Source: Martelella sp. HB161492 (GTDB lineage Bacteria > Pseudomonadota > Alphaproteobacteria > Rhizobiales > Rhizobiaceae). Taken from it: 64,000 nucleotides of DNA. This document shows, piece by piece, positions 55,191-64,000 of this stretch. The stretch lies in NCBI RefSeq assembly GCF_013184775.1, contig NZ_JAATVV010000006.1:62001-126000 (forward strand). The letters are read 5' to 3'. Numbering within the stretch: position 1 is the stretch's first letter; every line of letters starts with the position of its first letter. Under the pieces are notes generated by a model. It was not told where the DNA came from, did not search any database, and saw only the letters and a list, made by a program, of their open reading frames with translations. A program made the translations under genes and the position numbers.

Positions 55191-56738
55191 TCACTTGCCC
55201 TCGGTGAAGAGGCTGACCGCCCGCCCGAGGAGCGGCTGGCGGATCCATGCCAGAAGCAGGCTGAACAGCGCGAATGCGCTCCCCGCAACGCCGCCGGCGA
55301 TCGCGATCTTGATGTTCGGCGAGGTCGGCTTGTATTCGATCGACGGGCTGCTGACGACCTGCACCATCGGGTAGGATGCGAAGATGTCGGACTTCGCCGT
55401 ATTGATCCGCGCCAGGGCAGACGCAAATACGGCCTCTGCCACCTTGTATTCGCGCTGGAGCGCATCGAGCTTTGCAGCCGCATCCGAAAGCGAGCGGACA
55501 CGCGCCGCGCCGCGTGCCAGCGATTGCTGCTTCGTGCTGATTTCGGCTGACAGTCCACGGGCTTCGGCGGAAAGGGTGACGAGCGAAGACAAAAGAGCGG
55601 CCCGCGGTCCGTCGGCAAGCGCGTCGACCTCACCGGCAAGATCCAGCGTATCGAAGCCGGCAAGGACCATGCCGCGGCTCGACAGCCGGTCGCTCAGGCC
55701 GGCGACGCGGTTGTTGGCGCCGACGATCTTCGGATGGTTCGGGCCGAAATTCACTGCCAGCCTGGCAAGGTCGGCCCTGTCACGCGCAAGAGTGTCGGCA
55801 AGGGTCACATATTCGGGATCGGCGCGCAGCTTCAGGACCAGAGCCGCCATGTCCGGTGTCGTTGCGAGCGACCTGCCGAGCATTTCAATGCGCTTCGTCA
55901 GCTCGTCGAGCCTCGCCTGCGCAGCAGCGATCTCGATCTGCAGGTCTTCATTATCGGCAATGATGGCATCATACTGTTCGTTGGATTTCAGGCCACTGTC
56001 GCGCTGCAGGTCGGCGATCGCTGTGCGGGCGTCGTCCACCTTGGCCTGATAGGCATCGATCGCCCCGACGACGGAGCTTTCGCGGCGCGCGATCTCATCG
56101 TTGCGCAGCTTGTCGAGTTCGACCAGGAATGCATCCAGCAGCGCCTTGTTGCGGGCCCGTGCCTGCTCCGGCGTTCCGCCCTTCACGGCAACCTGGATGA
56201 AACTCGTCTGGTCGAGCAGCTTGATGCGCGGCTGGCCGAAGCCTTCCGGATCGTCGCCGATGTCCTTTGCCGCCCGCTCGAGCACCTGCGGTGACGACAG
56301 CAGGCTCTGATAGGTCACCGTCGGGCTCAGGGTCGAGCTGGAATAGGCAGAATTGGCTGAAGAGGATGCCTGGCCGATATCGGACAGGTTGATCGAGGTC
56401 GATGCACCGGCGCCGGGCAGGATCAGCGCCATTTCGGAGGAGAAGGTGAGCGGCGCATAGCGGACATAGCTGATGACCGGCGCCCAGATTGCCGCCAGCA
56501 TCATCGCGCCGAGCAGGACGTAGCGCGGCAGGCGACCGGAATCGGCGAGATTTCCGCCAGATGCGACACGCCACAGGCTGATCCGGCCGCCACGGCTGAG
56601 ATGCAGAAGGCGCGGCAGGAAGACGGCCCCGCGCAATACGGACTTCAGCGATCGCAGGAGCCAGGCTGACGACCGGCTGAAGAGCGACATGCGGCGTGAC
56701 GGATGCTGGGCGGTTTCTGGGCTGCTGGTCTTCATCAA
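55191..56738 (-). CDS. Wzz/GumC-like polysaccharide chain-length and export protein
   Basis: 515 residues. A cytoplasmic basic N-terminus of ~70 residues precedes the first membrane helix (YVLLGAMMLAAIWAPVISYV). A large periplasmic part contains the Wzz-type strand SFIQVAVKGGTPEQARARNKA and a long coiled coil (residues 210-440). The second helix near the C-terminus (IAIAGGVAGSAFALFSLLLAWI) closes it, preceded by the family's Pro-rich EYKPTSPNIK. No tyrosine-kinase domain is attached. These proteins set chain length and connect the polymerase with the outer-membrane exporter. The ~70-residue N-terminal cytoplasmic extension is longer than usual. Confidence 0.88.
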   Translation of the reverse strand: MMKTSSPETAQHPSRRMSLFSRSSAWLLRSLKSVLRGAVFLPRLLHLSRGGRISLWRVASGGNLADSGRLPRYVLLGAMMLAAIWAPVISYVRYAPLTFSSEMALILPGAGASTSINLSDIGQASSSANSAYSSSTLSPTVTYQSLLSSPQVLERAAKDIGDDPEGFGQPRIKLLDQTSFIQVAVKGGTPEQARARNKALLDAFLVELDKLRNDEIARRESSVVGAIDAYQAKVDDARTAIADLQRDSGLKSNEQYDAIIADNEDLQIEIAAAQARLDELTKRIEMLGRSLATTPDMAALVLKLRADPEYVTLADTLARDRADLARLAVNFGPNHPKIVGANNRVAGLSDRLSSRGMVLAGFDTLDLAGEVDALADGPRAALLSSLVTLSAEARGLSAEISTKQQSLARGAARVRSLSDAAAKLDALQREYKVAEAVFASALARINTAKSDIFASYPMVQVVSSPSIEYKPTSPNIKIAIAGGVAGSAFALFSLLLAWIRQPLLGRAVSLFTEGK

Positions 56739-56854
56739 ACGGTCCCCCGGTTCGAGTTCGGGTTCTCAGATAAAGACTTTCGCGCATCCCCGGGCGGCAC
56801 GATGGCACAACCGACGTGCCCATCCGCATGTCGGGCTACGCTTTCGGATAGGGA

Positions 56855-57469
56855 TCAGAACAGGCCGGCATTCTTTGCGATCATCGCGGCCATGGTGCGA
56901 TTGCGGGCGTCAAGCTTGCGGCACAGCGTCTTGACGTGGAGCTTGACGGTGACCTCCTGCAGATCGAGATCGCGCGCGATCTCCTTGTTTGACTGGCCTT
57001 CGATCAGCCCCTTCAGGACATCCATCTCGCGCTTGCTGAGCTTTTCTTCGAGGGGGTGTGTCGTCTTTTCCTCTTTTTCGGTCATGAACTGCACCGGCGC
57101 ATATTGTTCGCCCGCCGCCATGAACCGCACCGCATGGATCAGCGACTTGGCGGGCAGGCTCTTGGGCAGGAAGCCGGCTGCACCCGAGGCCAGTGCCTGC
57201 TCCGCGACGGCACGCGAGGCTGTGCCCGAGACGATCGCGACCGGACTGCCGAAGTTCAGCGCCTTGGCCTTTTCCAGGCCTTCAAGCCCATTCATTCCCG
57301 GCATTGAATAATCGAGGAGAACGAGATCGAAGGGCGCCTCCTTGTTCATCAGCGCTGCAGCGCCGTCAAAATCGGCAGCGACGGAGATCCGCAAGTCCGG
57401 CTCGCTCGCAAGAAAGGCGCATATGGTGTCGCGCACCAGTTCGTGATCGTCAGCAATCAATATCTTCAT
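56855..57469 (-). CDS. NarL/FixJ-type response regulator
   Basis: 204 residues. The receiver domain (1-120) has the acidic pocket IADDHE, the phospho-acceptor Asp53 in LLDYSMPGMNG, a Ser/Thr switch in VSGTAS and Lys103 in FLPKSL. The LuxR-type helix-turn-helix is at about 144-197 (LSKREMDVLKGLIEGQSNKEIARDL, VKLHVKTLCRKL). It diverges from the fused glycosyltransferase gene and sits downstream of the chain-length gene. The hybrid kinase three genes to the right is the likely phosphate donor through its HPt domain. Confidence 0.93.
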   Translation of the reverse strand: MKILIADDHELVRDTICAFLASEPDLRISVAADFDGAAALMNKEAPFDLVLLDYSMPGMNGLEGLEKAKALNFGSPVAIVSGTASRAVAEQALASGAAGFLPKSLPAKSLIHAVRFMAAGEQYAPVQFMTEKEEKTTHPLEEKLSKREMDVLKGLIEGQSNKEIARDLDLQEVTVKLHVKTLCRKLDARNRTMAAMIAKNAGLF

Positions 57470-57522
57470 CAGCGCCCATACCCTCCGCAGCCTATATTAT
57501 CCATAACCTAACAAGTGATGGT

Positions 57523-57551
57523 TTGTAACCACTTCCAGCTGAGTTGTAACC
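57523..57551. promoter_or_regulatory. Phased TTGTAACC repeats in the divergent promoter region
   Basis: TTGTAACC occurs at 57523-57530 and 57544-57551, exactly 21 bases (two helical turns) apart, and TAACCTAA recurs at about 57504 and 57547. The position between the response-regulator gene and the glycosyltransferase fusion gene suggests binding sites for that regulator. Confidence 0.45.
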
Positions 57552-57739
57552 TAAGGGATATGTGGAACCGCCGAAACCCGTCCTTTGGATAGGTTTCACA
57601 TCCGAAAGCAGCGGGCATCACTTTGCCGGTGCCATCGCCTATGCTTTCAGCAGCTTCACCTCCCCTTCCTCGATAATGCGGCCCAGTCTCGCATCAGACA
57701 TGTTCGCCTCCAACAGCAACACGCATGGTGGAGGGTCAC

Positions 57740-59095
57740 ATGGACGCTTTCAAGACAATCTCACTCTTCGGACTTCCGATCGTCAGCGCAACGCAGATGG
57801 AAGCTGTCGGCGGACTGCTCTCTGCACGGCACGAGAAGCGGACGGCCGCATTCCTCAACGCGCACTGCATGAACACGCACAAGGAGGATGCCTCCTATCG
57901 CTGGGCCATCAGCAAGGCCGATTATCTCCTGCCGGATGGCTCCGGCATGAAGCTTGCCGCCAAGCTGCAGAAGAAGAGCTTTGAAGCCAATCTGAACGGA
58001 ACCGATCTTTTCGTGCCGCTTTGCACGGAGGCGGCACGCCTTGGCCGCTCGATCTATTTCTTCGGCAGCCAGGACGGTGTCGCCGAAGCTGCAGCCAACC
58101 GCGCCTGTGAAATGGCTCCGGGGCTGAAGATCGCCGGCACGCGGCACGGCTATTTCGACAAGGACAGCGAAGCTTCGATCATCGCGGCGATCAACCGGTC
58201 CGGCGCCGATATCGTGCTCGTCGCGCTCGGCGTGCCGATGCAGGATGTCTGGATTGCTCGCAACCGCCACAAGCTCGACGCCGCTCTGGTCATGGGTGTC
58301 GGCGCCCAGTTCGATTTCTGGTCGGGCCGGATGACACGCGCGCCGCTGGTCTTCCGCAAGGCCGGCTGCGAATGGGTCTGGCGGTTGATGATGGAGCCAA
58401 GACGGATGGCCAAACGCTATCTGCTGGGCAATGTCCGCTTCGTGATCAATGCCTATCGTGAAGCCCGCGCGGTGCGCGCCGGCGCTTCGGCGGCTGCACG
58501 GGTTCGCGGCAAGCGCCTGCTCGACATTGCGGTTGCCTCCTCGGCGCTCATCATGCTCTCCCCGCTGATGGCCGGTACGGCACTTGCCGTTGCCGCCACC
58601 TCGCGCGGCCCGGTCTTCTTCCGCCAGGTCCGCGTCGGCGAGAATGGCAAGTGCTTCACCATGTATAAATTCCGCTCGATGTATCGCGATGCGGAAGCCC
58701 GCCGCGCGGCGTTGCTTGCGACCAGCGACCGCGAAGGCATCTGCTTCAAGTCGCGCAAGGATCCACGCATCACCCCCGTCGGCCGGATCATGCGCAAGCT
58801 GTCGATCGATGAACTGCCGCAGCTCCTAAACGTGCTGAAGGGCAACATGTCGATTGTCGGCCCGCGTCCGGCGCTCCCCCAGGAGGTGGCGGCCTATGCA
58901 CCGGAAGCGATGTCGCGGCTCGCGGCCAAACCCGGCATTACCGGCCTCTGGCAGGTCTCCGGCCGTGCCGAAATCGGCTTCGAACGCATGCTGCAGATGG
59001 ACAATGCCTATATCCGCTCGCGCAGCATCGTGCTGGATCTCACCATTATCGCACTGACGGTGCGTGCGGTGTTTTCCGGTCGCGGCGCCTATTGA
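57740..59095 (+). CDS. Fusion of WecG/TagA/CpsF glycosyltransferase and priming phosphoglycosyl transferase
   Basis: 451 residues from the ATG at 57740, which has GGAGG 5 bases upstream; the earlier ATG at 57725 does not. Residues 1-240 are a WecG/TagA/CpsF glycosyltransferase (AAFLNAHCMN, ADYLLPDGSGM, LNGTDLF, FFGSQDGVAE, VALGVPMQDVWI, GVGAQFDFWSG). Residues 255-451 are a bacterial sugar transferase with one membrane-entering helix (RLLDIAVASSALIMLSPLMAG), the FRQVRVGENGKCFTMYKFRSM motif, the catalytic Asp-Glu pair near 357-358 (SIDELPQLLNVL) and IVGPRP, ITGLWQVSGR. The PGT part starts lipid-linked repeat units by moving a sugar phosphate from UDP-sugar to undecaprenyl phosphate. The GT part probably adds the second sugar. 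One chain would couple the first two steps. Confidence 0.92.
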   Translation: MDAFKTISLFGLPIVSATQMEAVGGLLSARHEKRTAAFLNAHCMNTHKEDASYRWAISKADYLLPDGSGMKLAAKLQKKSFEANLNGTDLFVPLCTEAARLGRSIYFFGSQDGVAEAAANRACEMAPGLKIAGTRHGYFDKDSEASIIAAINRSGADIVLVALGVPMQDVWIARNRHKLDAALVMGVGAQFDFWSGRMTRAPLVFRKAGCEWVWRLMMEPRRMAKRYLLGNVRFVINAYREARAVRAGASAAARVRGKRLLDIAVASSALIMLSPLMAGTALAVAATSRGPVFFRQVRVGENGKCFTMYKFRSMYRDAEARRAALLATSDREGICFKSRKDPRITPVGRIMRKLSIDELPQLLNVLKGNMSIVGPRPALPQEVAAYAPEAMSRLAAKPGITGLWQVSGRAEIGFERMLQMDNAYIRSRSIVLDLTIIALTVRAVFSGRGAY

Positions 59096-59242
59096 GCCCT
59101 GTCCTCGGTTTGACCAGCGGGCTGGCGCCATCGCGCGCCGGCCCGACCGCGCCACCGGTCTGGCAGGGCCATACTGTTCACCCAAGGGCCAGATGTGTCT
59201 CGCTTGAGGCTGAGACAACTCCAATCCAGTCAGGACGATCGC

Positions 59243-61855
59243 ATGCACCACATCGCTGACATCAGCAGTTCCCCGAGACCGCGCGAACGGAAAGGTATCT
59301 ATGTTGGCGCAGGGGTTGTCCTGCTTGCAGTCACCCTCATTCTGGGCCTGCTGGCTAACCAGCTGATGCAGGAGATCGCGCGGCTCAGATCGGCCTCCAC
59401 CGACAACGTGCAATGGTCGATGTCGCAGATACAGGTTGAGCTTCTGGTGCTTGAGACGACCATCGATGATGCGATCCATGGTGAGACCGGGACCGCCCTT
59501 GATGCGGTGCGCCAGCGCTTCGACATTTTCTACAGCCGCATCAAAACCCTACAGCAGGGCGCCGTCTTCAGCAGTGTGACGCAGACAGCGGAAGCGCGCA
59601 GCCGTCTCGACAGGGTGGCAGATGCTCTCGATGGCGCGGTTCCGGTCATTGACGGGCCGGACCGGGCGCTGGCCGGGGCCTTGCCCTCCCTTGGTGCGCG
59701 TTTGAGCGAATTGCGCGGCGATATCCGCGCCATCGCGCTCACCGGGGTCCGCCTTCTGGCCGTGCAGTCCGACCGGGACAGGCAGATCTTCTTCGGCGTG
59801 CTGTTGCGCACTGCCATGGTGACGCTGGGTGTCATGCTATCGATGTTCCTCGCGCTCTTTCTCGCCGTATGGCAGTTTCGGGTCGCAAGACGGAGATCGG
59901 AAGACCTGCAGGCGCAGAACATGCTTTACGAAAGCGCGATCAACGCATCACTCGAAGCCATCATCGTTTCCGATGAAACCGGCAGCATCCTCGATTTCAA
60001 TCCGGCGGCAGAACAATTGTTCGGCTACAAGCGGGAACATGCTATCGGCGTCGATGCGGAAAAACTCGTCATTCCCAAGGCGGACATCCAGCTTCATCGC
60101 AACCGGCGCGCGCAGCTGCTCGCGCAGTTTCGCAGCGGCGAGGGCAACCTCTCCGGCCGGCTGGAGATCAACGCGATGCGGGCCAGCGGCGAAGTCTTCC
60201 CGGCCGAAGTCTCGATTGGCCTCACCCGGCGCGGTGCAGGCCGGATCATCGTGACCTATATCCGCGACATTTCCGAACGCCGGATGGCACAGCAAAACCT
60301 CACCCAGGCGCGCGACGATGCGCTGGCGACGGCAAAGGCAAAGTCGGACTTTCTCGCCGTGATGAGCCATGAGATGCGCACGCCCCTGAACGGGGTCATG
60401 GGGCTGCTCGACATGCTGAGCGAGACCCGCCTGACCTGCAAGCAGCGCGATTATGTCGAAACGGCGATTGCTTCGGGCGAGATCCTGCAGGGCCATATCG
60501 ATGACGTTCTCAACATCACCCGCATCGAGGCCGGTGTCACCCGGCTCAACCCGGAGCGATTCGCGGTCGCACCGCTTCTGACCGAGGTGAAGAAGATGAG
60601 CGACCCGGCAGCGGCATCACGCGGAAACGTCATTGACGTCGTGACCGCTGCGGATGCTGCGTCGTTCGACCAGGATCGCCATGGCCTGCGTCAGGTCCTG
60701 ATCAACCTGGTCGGCAATGCGGTGAAATTCACCGAGAACGGCAGCATCGTCATCCGCGCCACCCCCTGGGGAGACGACGGATGGATCGAATTCTCCGTCA
60801 GCGATACCGGCATCGGCATCGGCGAAGGCGATGCTAAACGGATCTTCGATGATTTCGTGATGCTCGACCCCTCCTACAAGCGGACGGCACCCGGTTCGGG
60901 TCTCGGCCTTGGCATTTCGCGCCGGCTCGTCGACCTGATGGGCGGAGAGATCGGTGTGGAGAGTGTCGCGGGCAATGGCAGCCGGTTCTATTTCCGCCTG
61001 CCACCGCTTGCGGTCGCTGACGACGGAAAAACCGCCGTCGAAGCGAGCCGGCAGGCTGATCGGGCGGTGATCGAAGATTCGGGTCTTTCGGTTCTTCTTG
61101 TCGAGGATAATGAAACCAATCGTTTCGTGGCGCGCGAGATGCTGAAGACATATGGCTGCCGGATTGTCGAAGCCCATGACGGTATCGAAGGCGTGGAGAA
61201 GGCCGCGGCCGAGCGTTTCGATGTCATTTTCATGGATGTCAGCATGCCCCGGCTCGACGGCATTGGCGCCACCCAGGCGATCCGCAAAGGCGAGGGGCGC
61301 TCGCGAAGGACCCCGGTTATCGGCCTCACGGCCCATGCTCTGCCAGACGAGCGTCGCCGGCTTGAAGAGGCGGGCATGCGCGATTGCATCATCAAGCCAC
61401 TCAGACGCGCCAAGGTGAGCGCCGTCATCGCCCAGCTGCTCGATCAGCGTCAGGTCGAAGAAGACGCTTCGCTCACGGCAGACGCGCCGGCCGGCGATCT
61501 TGACCTGATCGACCGGGAGACGCTCTCGGAATTGACCGAGACGCTGCCGGCCGCATTGATGGCGCGTCAACTCGAACGGTTCAGGAGCGAGCTTGCCGAG
61601 ACTTCGGAGCGTCTTTTGCGCAGCACCGAGCCGACGGAAGACCTCGATGCGCTCGCTGGCTGCGCGCACAAGGTGGCAGGCTCTGCGGCGGTCTTCGGCG
61701 CGGTTGCACTGCGCGCCGCCTTGCTGGATCTTGAAACCGCGGCCAGATACGGCACGCGCGAAGAGCTCCAACCGCTCTGCCAAGCGGCAAACGAAACGCT
61801 TGCGAAGACGGTGAAGGCGCTAAGCGGACTGCCAGCCGAGCGCGAACGGGCCTGA
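59243..61855 (+). CDS. Hybrid sensor histidine kinase (PAS-HisKA-HATPase-REC-HPt)
   Basis: The open frame begins at GTG 59195; I prefer the ATG at 59243 (AGGA 8 bases upstream), giving 870 residues. Numbered from the GTG, a membrane helix at 36-58 and a second at about 200-228 flank a ~140-residue periplasmic helical sensor. PAS (240-365) leads to HisKA with phospho-His392 (VMSHEMRTPLNG), HATPase with N-box NLVGNAVKF and DTGIGI/GLGLGIS, a receiver with phospho-Asp681 (VIFMDVSMPRLDG) and Lys734, and an HPt domain with His825 (CAHKVAGSA). All phosphorelay residues are present, so phosphate can pass His-Asp-His to a separate regulator, most likely the NarL-type protein at 56855-57469. The signal is unknown. 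Confidence 0.93.
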   Translation: MHHIADISSSPRPRERKGIYVGAGVVLLAVTLILGLLANQLMQEIARLRSASTDNVQWSMSQIQVELLVLETTIDDAIHGETGTALDAVRQRFDIFYSRIKTLQQGAVFSSVTQTAEARSRLDRVADALDGAVPVIDGPDRALAGALPSLGARLSELRGDIRAIALTGVRLLAVQSDRDRQIFFGVLLRTAMVTLGVMLSMFLALFLAVWQFRVARRRSEDLQAQNMLYESAINASLEAIIVSDETGSILDFNPAAEQLFGYKREHAIGVDAEKLVIPKADIQLHRNRRAQLLAQFRSGEGNLSGRLEINAMRASGEVFPAEVSIGLTRRGAGRIIVTYIRDISERRMAQQNLTQARDDALATAKAKSDFLAVMSHEMRTPLNGVMGLLDMLSETRLTCKQRDYVETAIASGEILQGHIDDVLNITRIEAGVTRLNPERFAVAPLLTEVKKMSDPAAASRGNVIDVVTAADAASFDQDRHGLRQVLINLVGNAVKFTENGSIVIRATPWGDDGWIEFSVSDTGIGIGEGDAKRIFDDFVMLDPSYKRTAPGSGLGLGISRRLVDLMGGEIGVESVAGNGSRFYFRLPPLAVADDGKTAVEASRQADRAVIEDSGLSVLLVEDNETNRFVAREMLKTYGCRIVEAHDGIEGVEKAAAERFDVIFMDVSMPRLDGIGATQAIRKGEGRSRRTPVIGLTAHALPDERRRLEEAGMRDCIIKPLRRAKVSAVIAQLLDQRQVEEDASLTADAPAGDLDLIDRETLSELTETLPAALMARQLERFRSELAETSERLLRSTEPTEDLDALAGCAHKVAGSAAVFGAVALRAALLDLETAARYGTREELQPLCQAANETLAKTVKALSGLPAERERA

Positions 61856-61913
61856 CGGGCCCTGGACCCCTGCAGCTTGAGGCGTCAAGCGGTCATGCGC
61901 GAACCGCCGGGTT

Positions 61914-63128
61914 CTAGATGATCACCCCGAGCGCTCCGATGATACCGAGCTTGGTCGCCAGATCGGTGATGTTGATCACCGAGGAATCGTAGCAGGCCAG
62001 CGCGTCGCCGGGCATCAGGTAAGGATCGAAATCGTCGCGATCACTGCGTCGCAGCAGGTCCTCGAGATTGCGTTCGATGACAATCGACTGACCTGTTATC
62101 GGATTGCGCGTGAACAGCACGGCGGAACGGTTGGAATTGGTGAGCCGCGCACCGCCGACGCAGTTCAGGCTGAACACCGCCTGCAGGAAGCGCGTTCCGT
62201 ACCGCAATTCGACCGTATCCTTGGAAATGGCGGCCTGGGAATTGGATGATGCGGGCACCGAAAGGTTGGACATGAATACCTTGACGCCCGGCGGAGAGAC
62301 GACCGACGGTGCGACGAGCTCCTCCTGGAAACAGCCACGGCTCGGAATTTCGACCTGATCGCCCTCCAGCAGGACGGGATCGGGATAGGCATGGCCGGTA
62401 ATCGCCGGCCGCATGTCGTAGACCTTCCTCGATCCGCCACGCCAGACGGTGACGCGCGACAGATCCGCATCAGGGCGCACGCCGCCGGCCGACTGAAGGG
62501 CCCGTGCCAGACGCCGTTCGCTTGTCCGCCCGCCGAGCGTCTCCTGCCGCAGTCTGTCGAGCGATGTCGCGGCTACCGAGCCGACCGTCACCGATCCTGG
62601 CTCGAACACGGCACCTGCGACGAAAACCCGCGCCGGCGCGAAATCCATCACCCGGATCGAGACCAGCGGCACGGTATTGTAAAGCCCCTGATCGATCAGG
62701 GTACGCCGGACCGATTCCTCGACGGCGTCGACCGAGCGGCCCTTGGCATTGACAGGCGGCACATGCATCAGGCGAAGCATGCCGTCCTGGGACACCTCAT
62801 ACTTGCCCGAGATGACATCATCATCGGAAATCGACACGTCGATCAGATCGCCTGGCGACAGGAAATCGATATCGGGTGGCACGACGTGACTTCCGGCAGG
62901 GCCGAGTTTCTGATCGGGTGCGCAACGCTGTGCATTCATCAGAACCGATGATTTGCGAACCCGCTCGGCCTCGTCATCCGCGGTCGCGCGATACTGCGCC
63001 TGATAGCTTTCGCCCTGGCTGACATTCTCACTGTTTTCGATCGGTTGGAGTGAGGTGCACCCTTGCGCAAAGGCTAGGAGAGCGACGATCGCGATCCGGC
63101 TCACTGCCGATTTCAGATGGTTTTCCAA
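61914..63128 (-). CDS. Outer-membrane polysaccharide export lipoprotein, Wza/GumB-like
   Basis: 404 residues from a TTG at 63128 with a poor ribosome site; no better start precedes the signal peptide. The lipoprotein signal ends in the lipobox FAQGC (Cys24). The Poly_export domain opens at about 90 (FLSPGDLIDVSISDDDVISGKYEVSQDGMLRL), followed by two SLBB beta-grasp domains (ARVFVAGAVFEPGSV, ALQSAGGVRPDADLSRVTVWRGG). A C-terminal amphipathic helix (ITDLATKLGIIGALGVII) matches the Wza-type helical pore through the outer membrane. It provides the exit channel for the polysaccharide made by the surrounding genes. Confidence 0.9.
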   Translation of the reverse strand: MENHLKSAVSRIAIVALLAFAQGCTSLQPIENSENVSQGESYQAQYRATADDEAERVRKSSVLMNAQRCAPDQKLGPAGSHVVPPDIDFLSPGDLIDVSISDDDVISGKYEVSQDGMLRLMHVPPVNAKGRSVDAVEESVRRTLIDQGLYNTVPLVSIRVMDFAPARVFVAGAVFEPGSVTVGSVAATSLDRLRQETLGGRTSERRLARALQSAGGVRPDADLSRVTVWRGGSRKVYDMRPAITGHAYPDPVLLEGDQVEIPSRGCFQEELVAPSVVSPPGVKVFMSNLSVPASSNSQAAISKDTVELRYGTRFLQAVFSLNCVGGARLTNSNRSAVLFTRNPITGQSIVIERNLEDLLRRSDRDDFDPYLMPGDALACYDSSVINITDLATKLGIIGALGVII

Positions 63129-63349
63129 ACGCAGTTACCCAATTTGCAAAGCGGCTTTTATCTGCCGCCACCGAGACGCCCAGTAATCACATGGTCCCGC
63201 AGCCTGTCCCCTATGCCGAAGTATAGAAGACTGCGCCCGATGGGCATCCTGCTGACCTTCGGCACCCAACCGGGCCGTCCTCCTCTCTTCTATAAGCCTA
63301 ACACAACAGAAGCCGACGTCCACAGATTGTAACAAGACGGGAATGCCTG

Positions 63350-64000
63350 ATGACCGCGCTCAGAAAAATGATTGCAGATACAGCCGATTCACCGCTCCTG
63401 CGCGGTGCTTCTGCCTATCTGGCATCGGAGGCCGCCGCCAAGGTGTCGCGCCTGGCTGTCGTCGTCGTGATGGCCCGTTTCCTCTCTCCTGCTGAAATCG
63501 GCATTGCCGCAGCGGCCATGGCCGGTTCTGACATTCTGAAATCGCTCGCCGAAAACGGCGTCGGCCAGCGCATCATCATCGCCGATGACCGCGACGTTGA
63601 GGCCGTTTGCAAGCAAGCCCACCGCATCTTCTGGGTCTGGTGCTCAGGCCTCACACTTCTGCAGGTCGCCGTCGGCGCTGGCGTCTGGCTTGCCGGCGGC
63701 AGCGTGATGACCTTTGCCCTGATGGCCCTGCTTGGCCTGGAGTATCTGTTCATGCCGGGCGGCCTCGTCCAGTGTGCGCTCGCCATGCGCAAGGGCATGC
63801 TTGCCCGAACGGCGGCGGTATCCGGCGCCCAGAATGTCAGTGCCAACCTTCTGACTTGCCTTCTCGTGGCGCTGTTTCCGAGCCCTCTTTCGGTGGTGCT
63901 GCCCAAGCTGATTTCCGCACCCGTCTGGCTGGTGGGGATGCGGCGCCTGGTCGCCTGGTCGCCTGCTGCGGACGTCACGCCGGCTCCGCTTTCCGCCTTC
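63350..64000 (+). CDS. Polysaccharide flippase (Wzx/MOP superfamily), partial
   Basis: The reading frame from the ATG at 63350 is open to the end of the window (217 codons) and therefore truncated at its 3' side. It begins with a typical flippase N-terminus: SPLLRGASAYLASEAAAKVSRLAVVVVMARFLSPAEIGI (split here by hydrophobic helix one). Further helices follow (FWVWCSGLTLLQVAVGAGVWLAG, VMTFALMALLGLEYLF, VSANLLTCLLVALF). This family moves undecaprenyl-linked repeat units across the inner membrane. The gene diverges from the exporter gene, with about 220 bases of promoter DNA between them. An overlapping ATG at 63343 is in another frame. Confidence 0.85.
   Translation, partial: MTALRKMIADTADSPLLRGASAYLASEAAAKVSRLAVVVVMARFLSPAEIGIAAAAMAGSDILKSLAENGVGQRIIIADDRDVEAVCKQAHRIFWVWCSGLTLLQVAVGAGVWLAGGSVMTFALMALLGLEYLFMPGGLVQCALAMRKGMLARTAAVSGAQNVSANLLTCLLVALFPSPLSVVLPKLISAPVWLVGMRRLVAWSPAADVTPAPLSAF

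Noticed and set aside
60617-61783. Minus-strand frame of 388 codons opposite the histidine kinase
   Set aside because: Shadow of a kinase with every conserved box present on the plus strand.

Overview
The window reads as chromosomal DNA of an alphaproteobacterium, most likely of the Rhizobiales (Hyphomicrobiales). Pointers are the GC-rich coding sequence, four copies of a palindromic mosaic repeat of the kind common in rhizobial intergenic DNA, a gene set resembling soeABC sulfite dehydrogenase, and a GumB/GumC-style polysaccharide locus. The genus cannot be fixed from sequence alone. I found no rRNA, tRNA, CRISPR array or insertion sequence.

Left third (1-32.6 kb), cell surface and secretion. 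A winged-helix regulator with a TPR-like C-terminus comes first. Next is a minus-strand pair: a subtilisin-type autotransporter protease followed downstream by a small lipoprotein that resembles AprI/Inh protease inhibitors. Three small secreted proteins follow in one orientation, one of them an EF-hand protein with a His/Met-rich stretch that may bind metal. Then come three very large paralogous autotransporters of about 1,697, 1,994 and 4,148 residues. Their passengers are built from the same large unit, a 'YWN...GG.GTW...W' cap of about 80 residues followed by a long PATR-type beta-solenoid. The unit is present three, four and seven times. This modular expansion is the most striking structure in the window.

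Middle (32.6-49.7 kb), metabolism and transport. A secreted alpha/beta hydrolase is followed, convergently, by a probable soeABC operon (membrane-bound molybdenum sulfite dehydrogenase facing the cytoplasm). Two DUF202 membrane proteins and a LysR regulator lie upstream of it, with a LysR-type inverted repeat in the promoter gap. Then come a vapBC toxin-antitoxin pair with a clear palindromic operator, a 2H-phosphoesterase-like DUF1868 protein, a Na/Pi-cotransporter-family protein, and a four-gene PotABCD-like ABC importer. The importer diverges from a ROK-family repressor, and two tandem operator-like repeats lie between them.

Right third (49.8-64 kb), envelope and exopolysaccharide. A 1,296-residue MscS-family channel with a huge periplasmic coiled-coil region is followed by a polysaccharide locus. 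The locus holds a Wzy/O-antigen-ligase-like polymerase, a Wzz/GumC-like chain-length protein, a NarL-type response regulator, a single-protein fusion of a WecG/TagA-type glycosyltransferase with a priming phosphoglycosyl transferase, a hybrid histidine kinase (PAS-HisKA-HATPase-REC-HPt), a Wza/GumB-type outer-membrane exporter, and the start of a Wzx-type flippase cut by the window end. The kinase and regulator probably form a phosphorelay controlling the polysaccharide genes. The shared gap between the regulator and the fusion gene carries phased TTGTAACC repeats.
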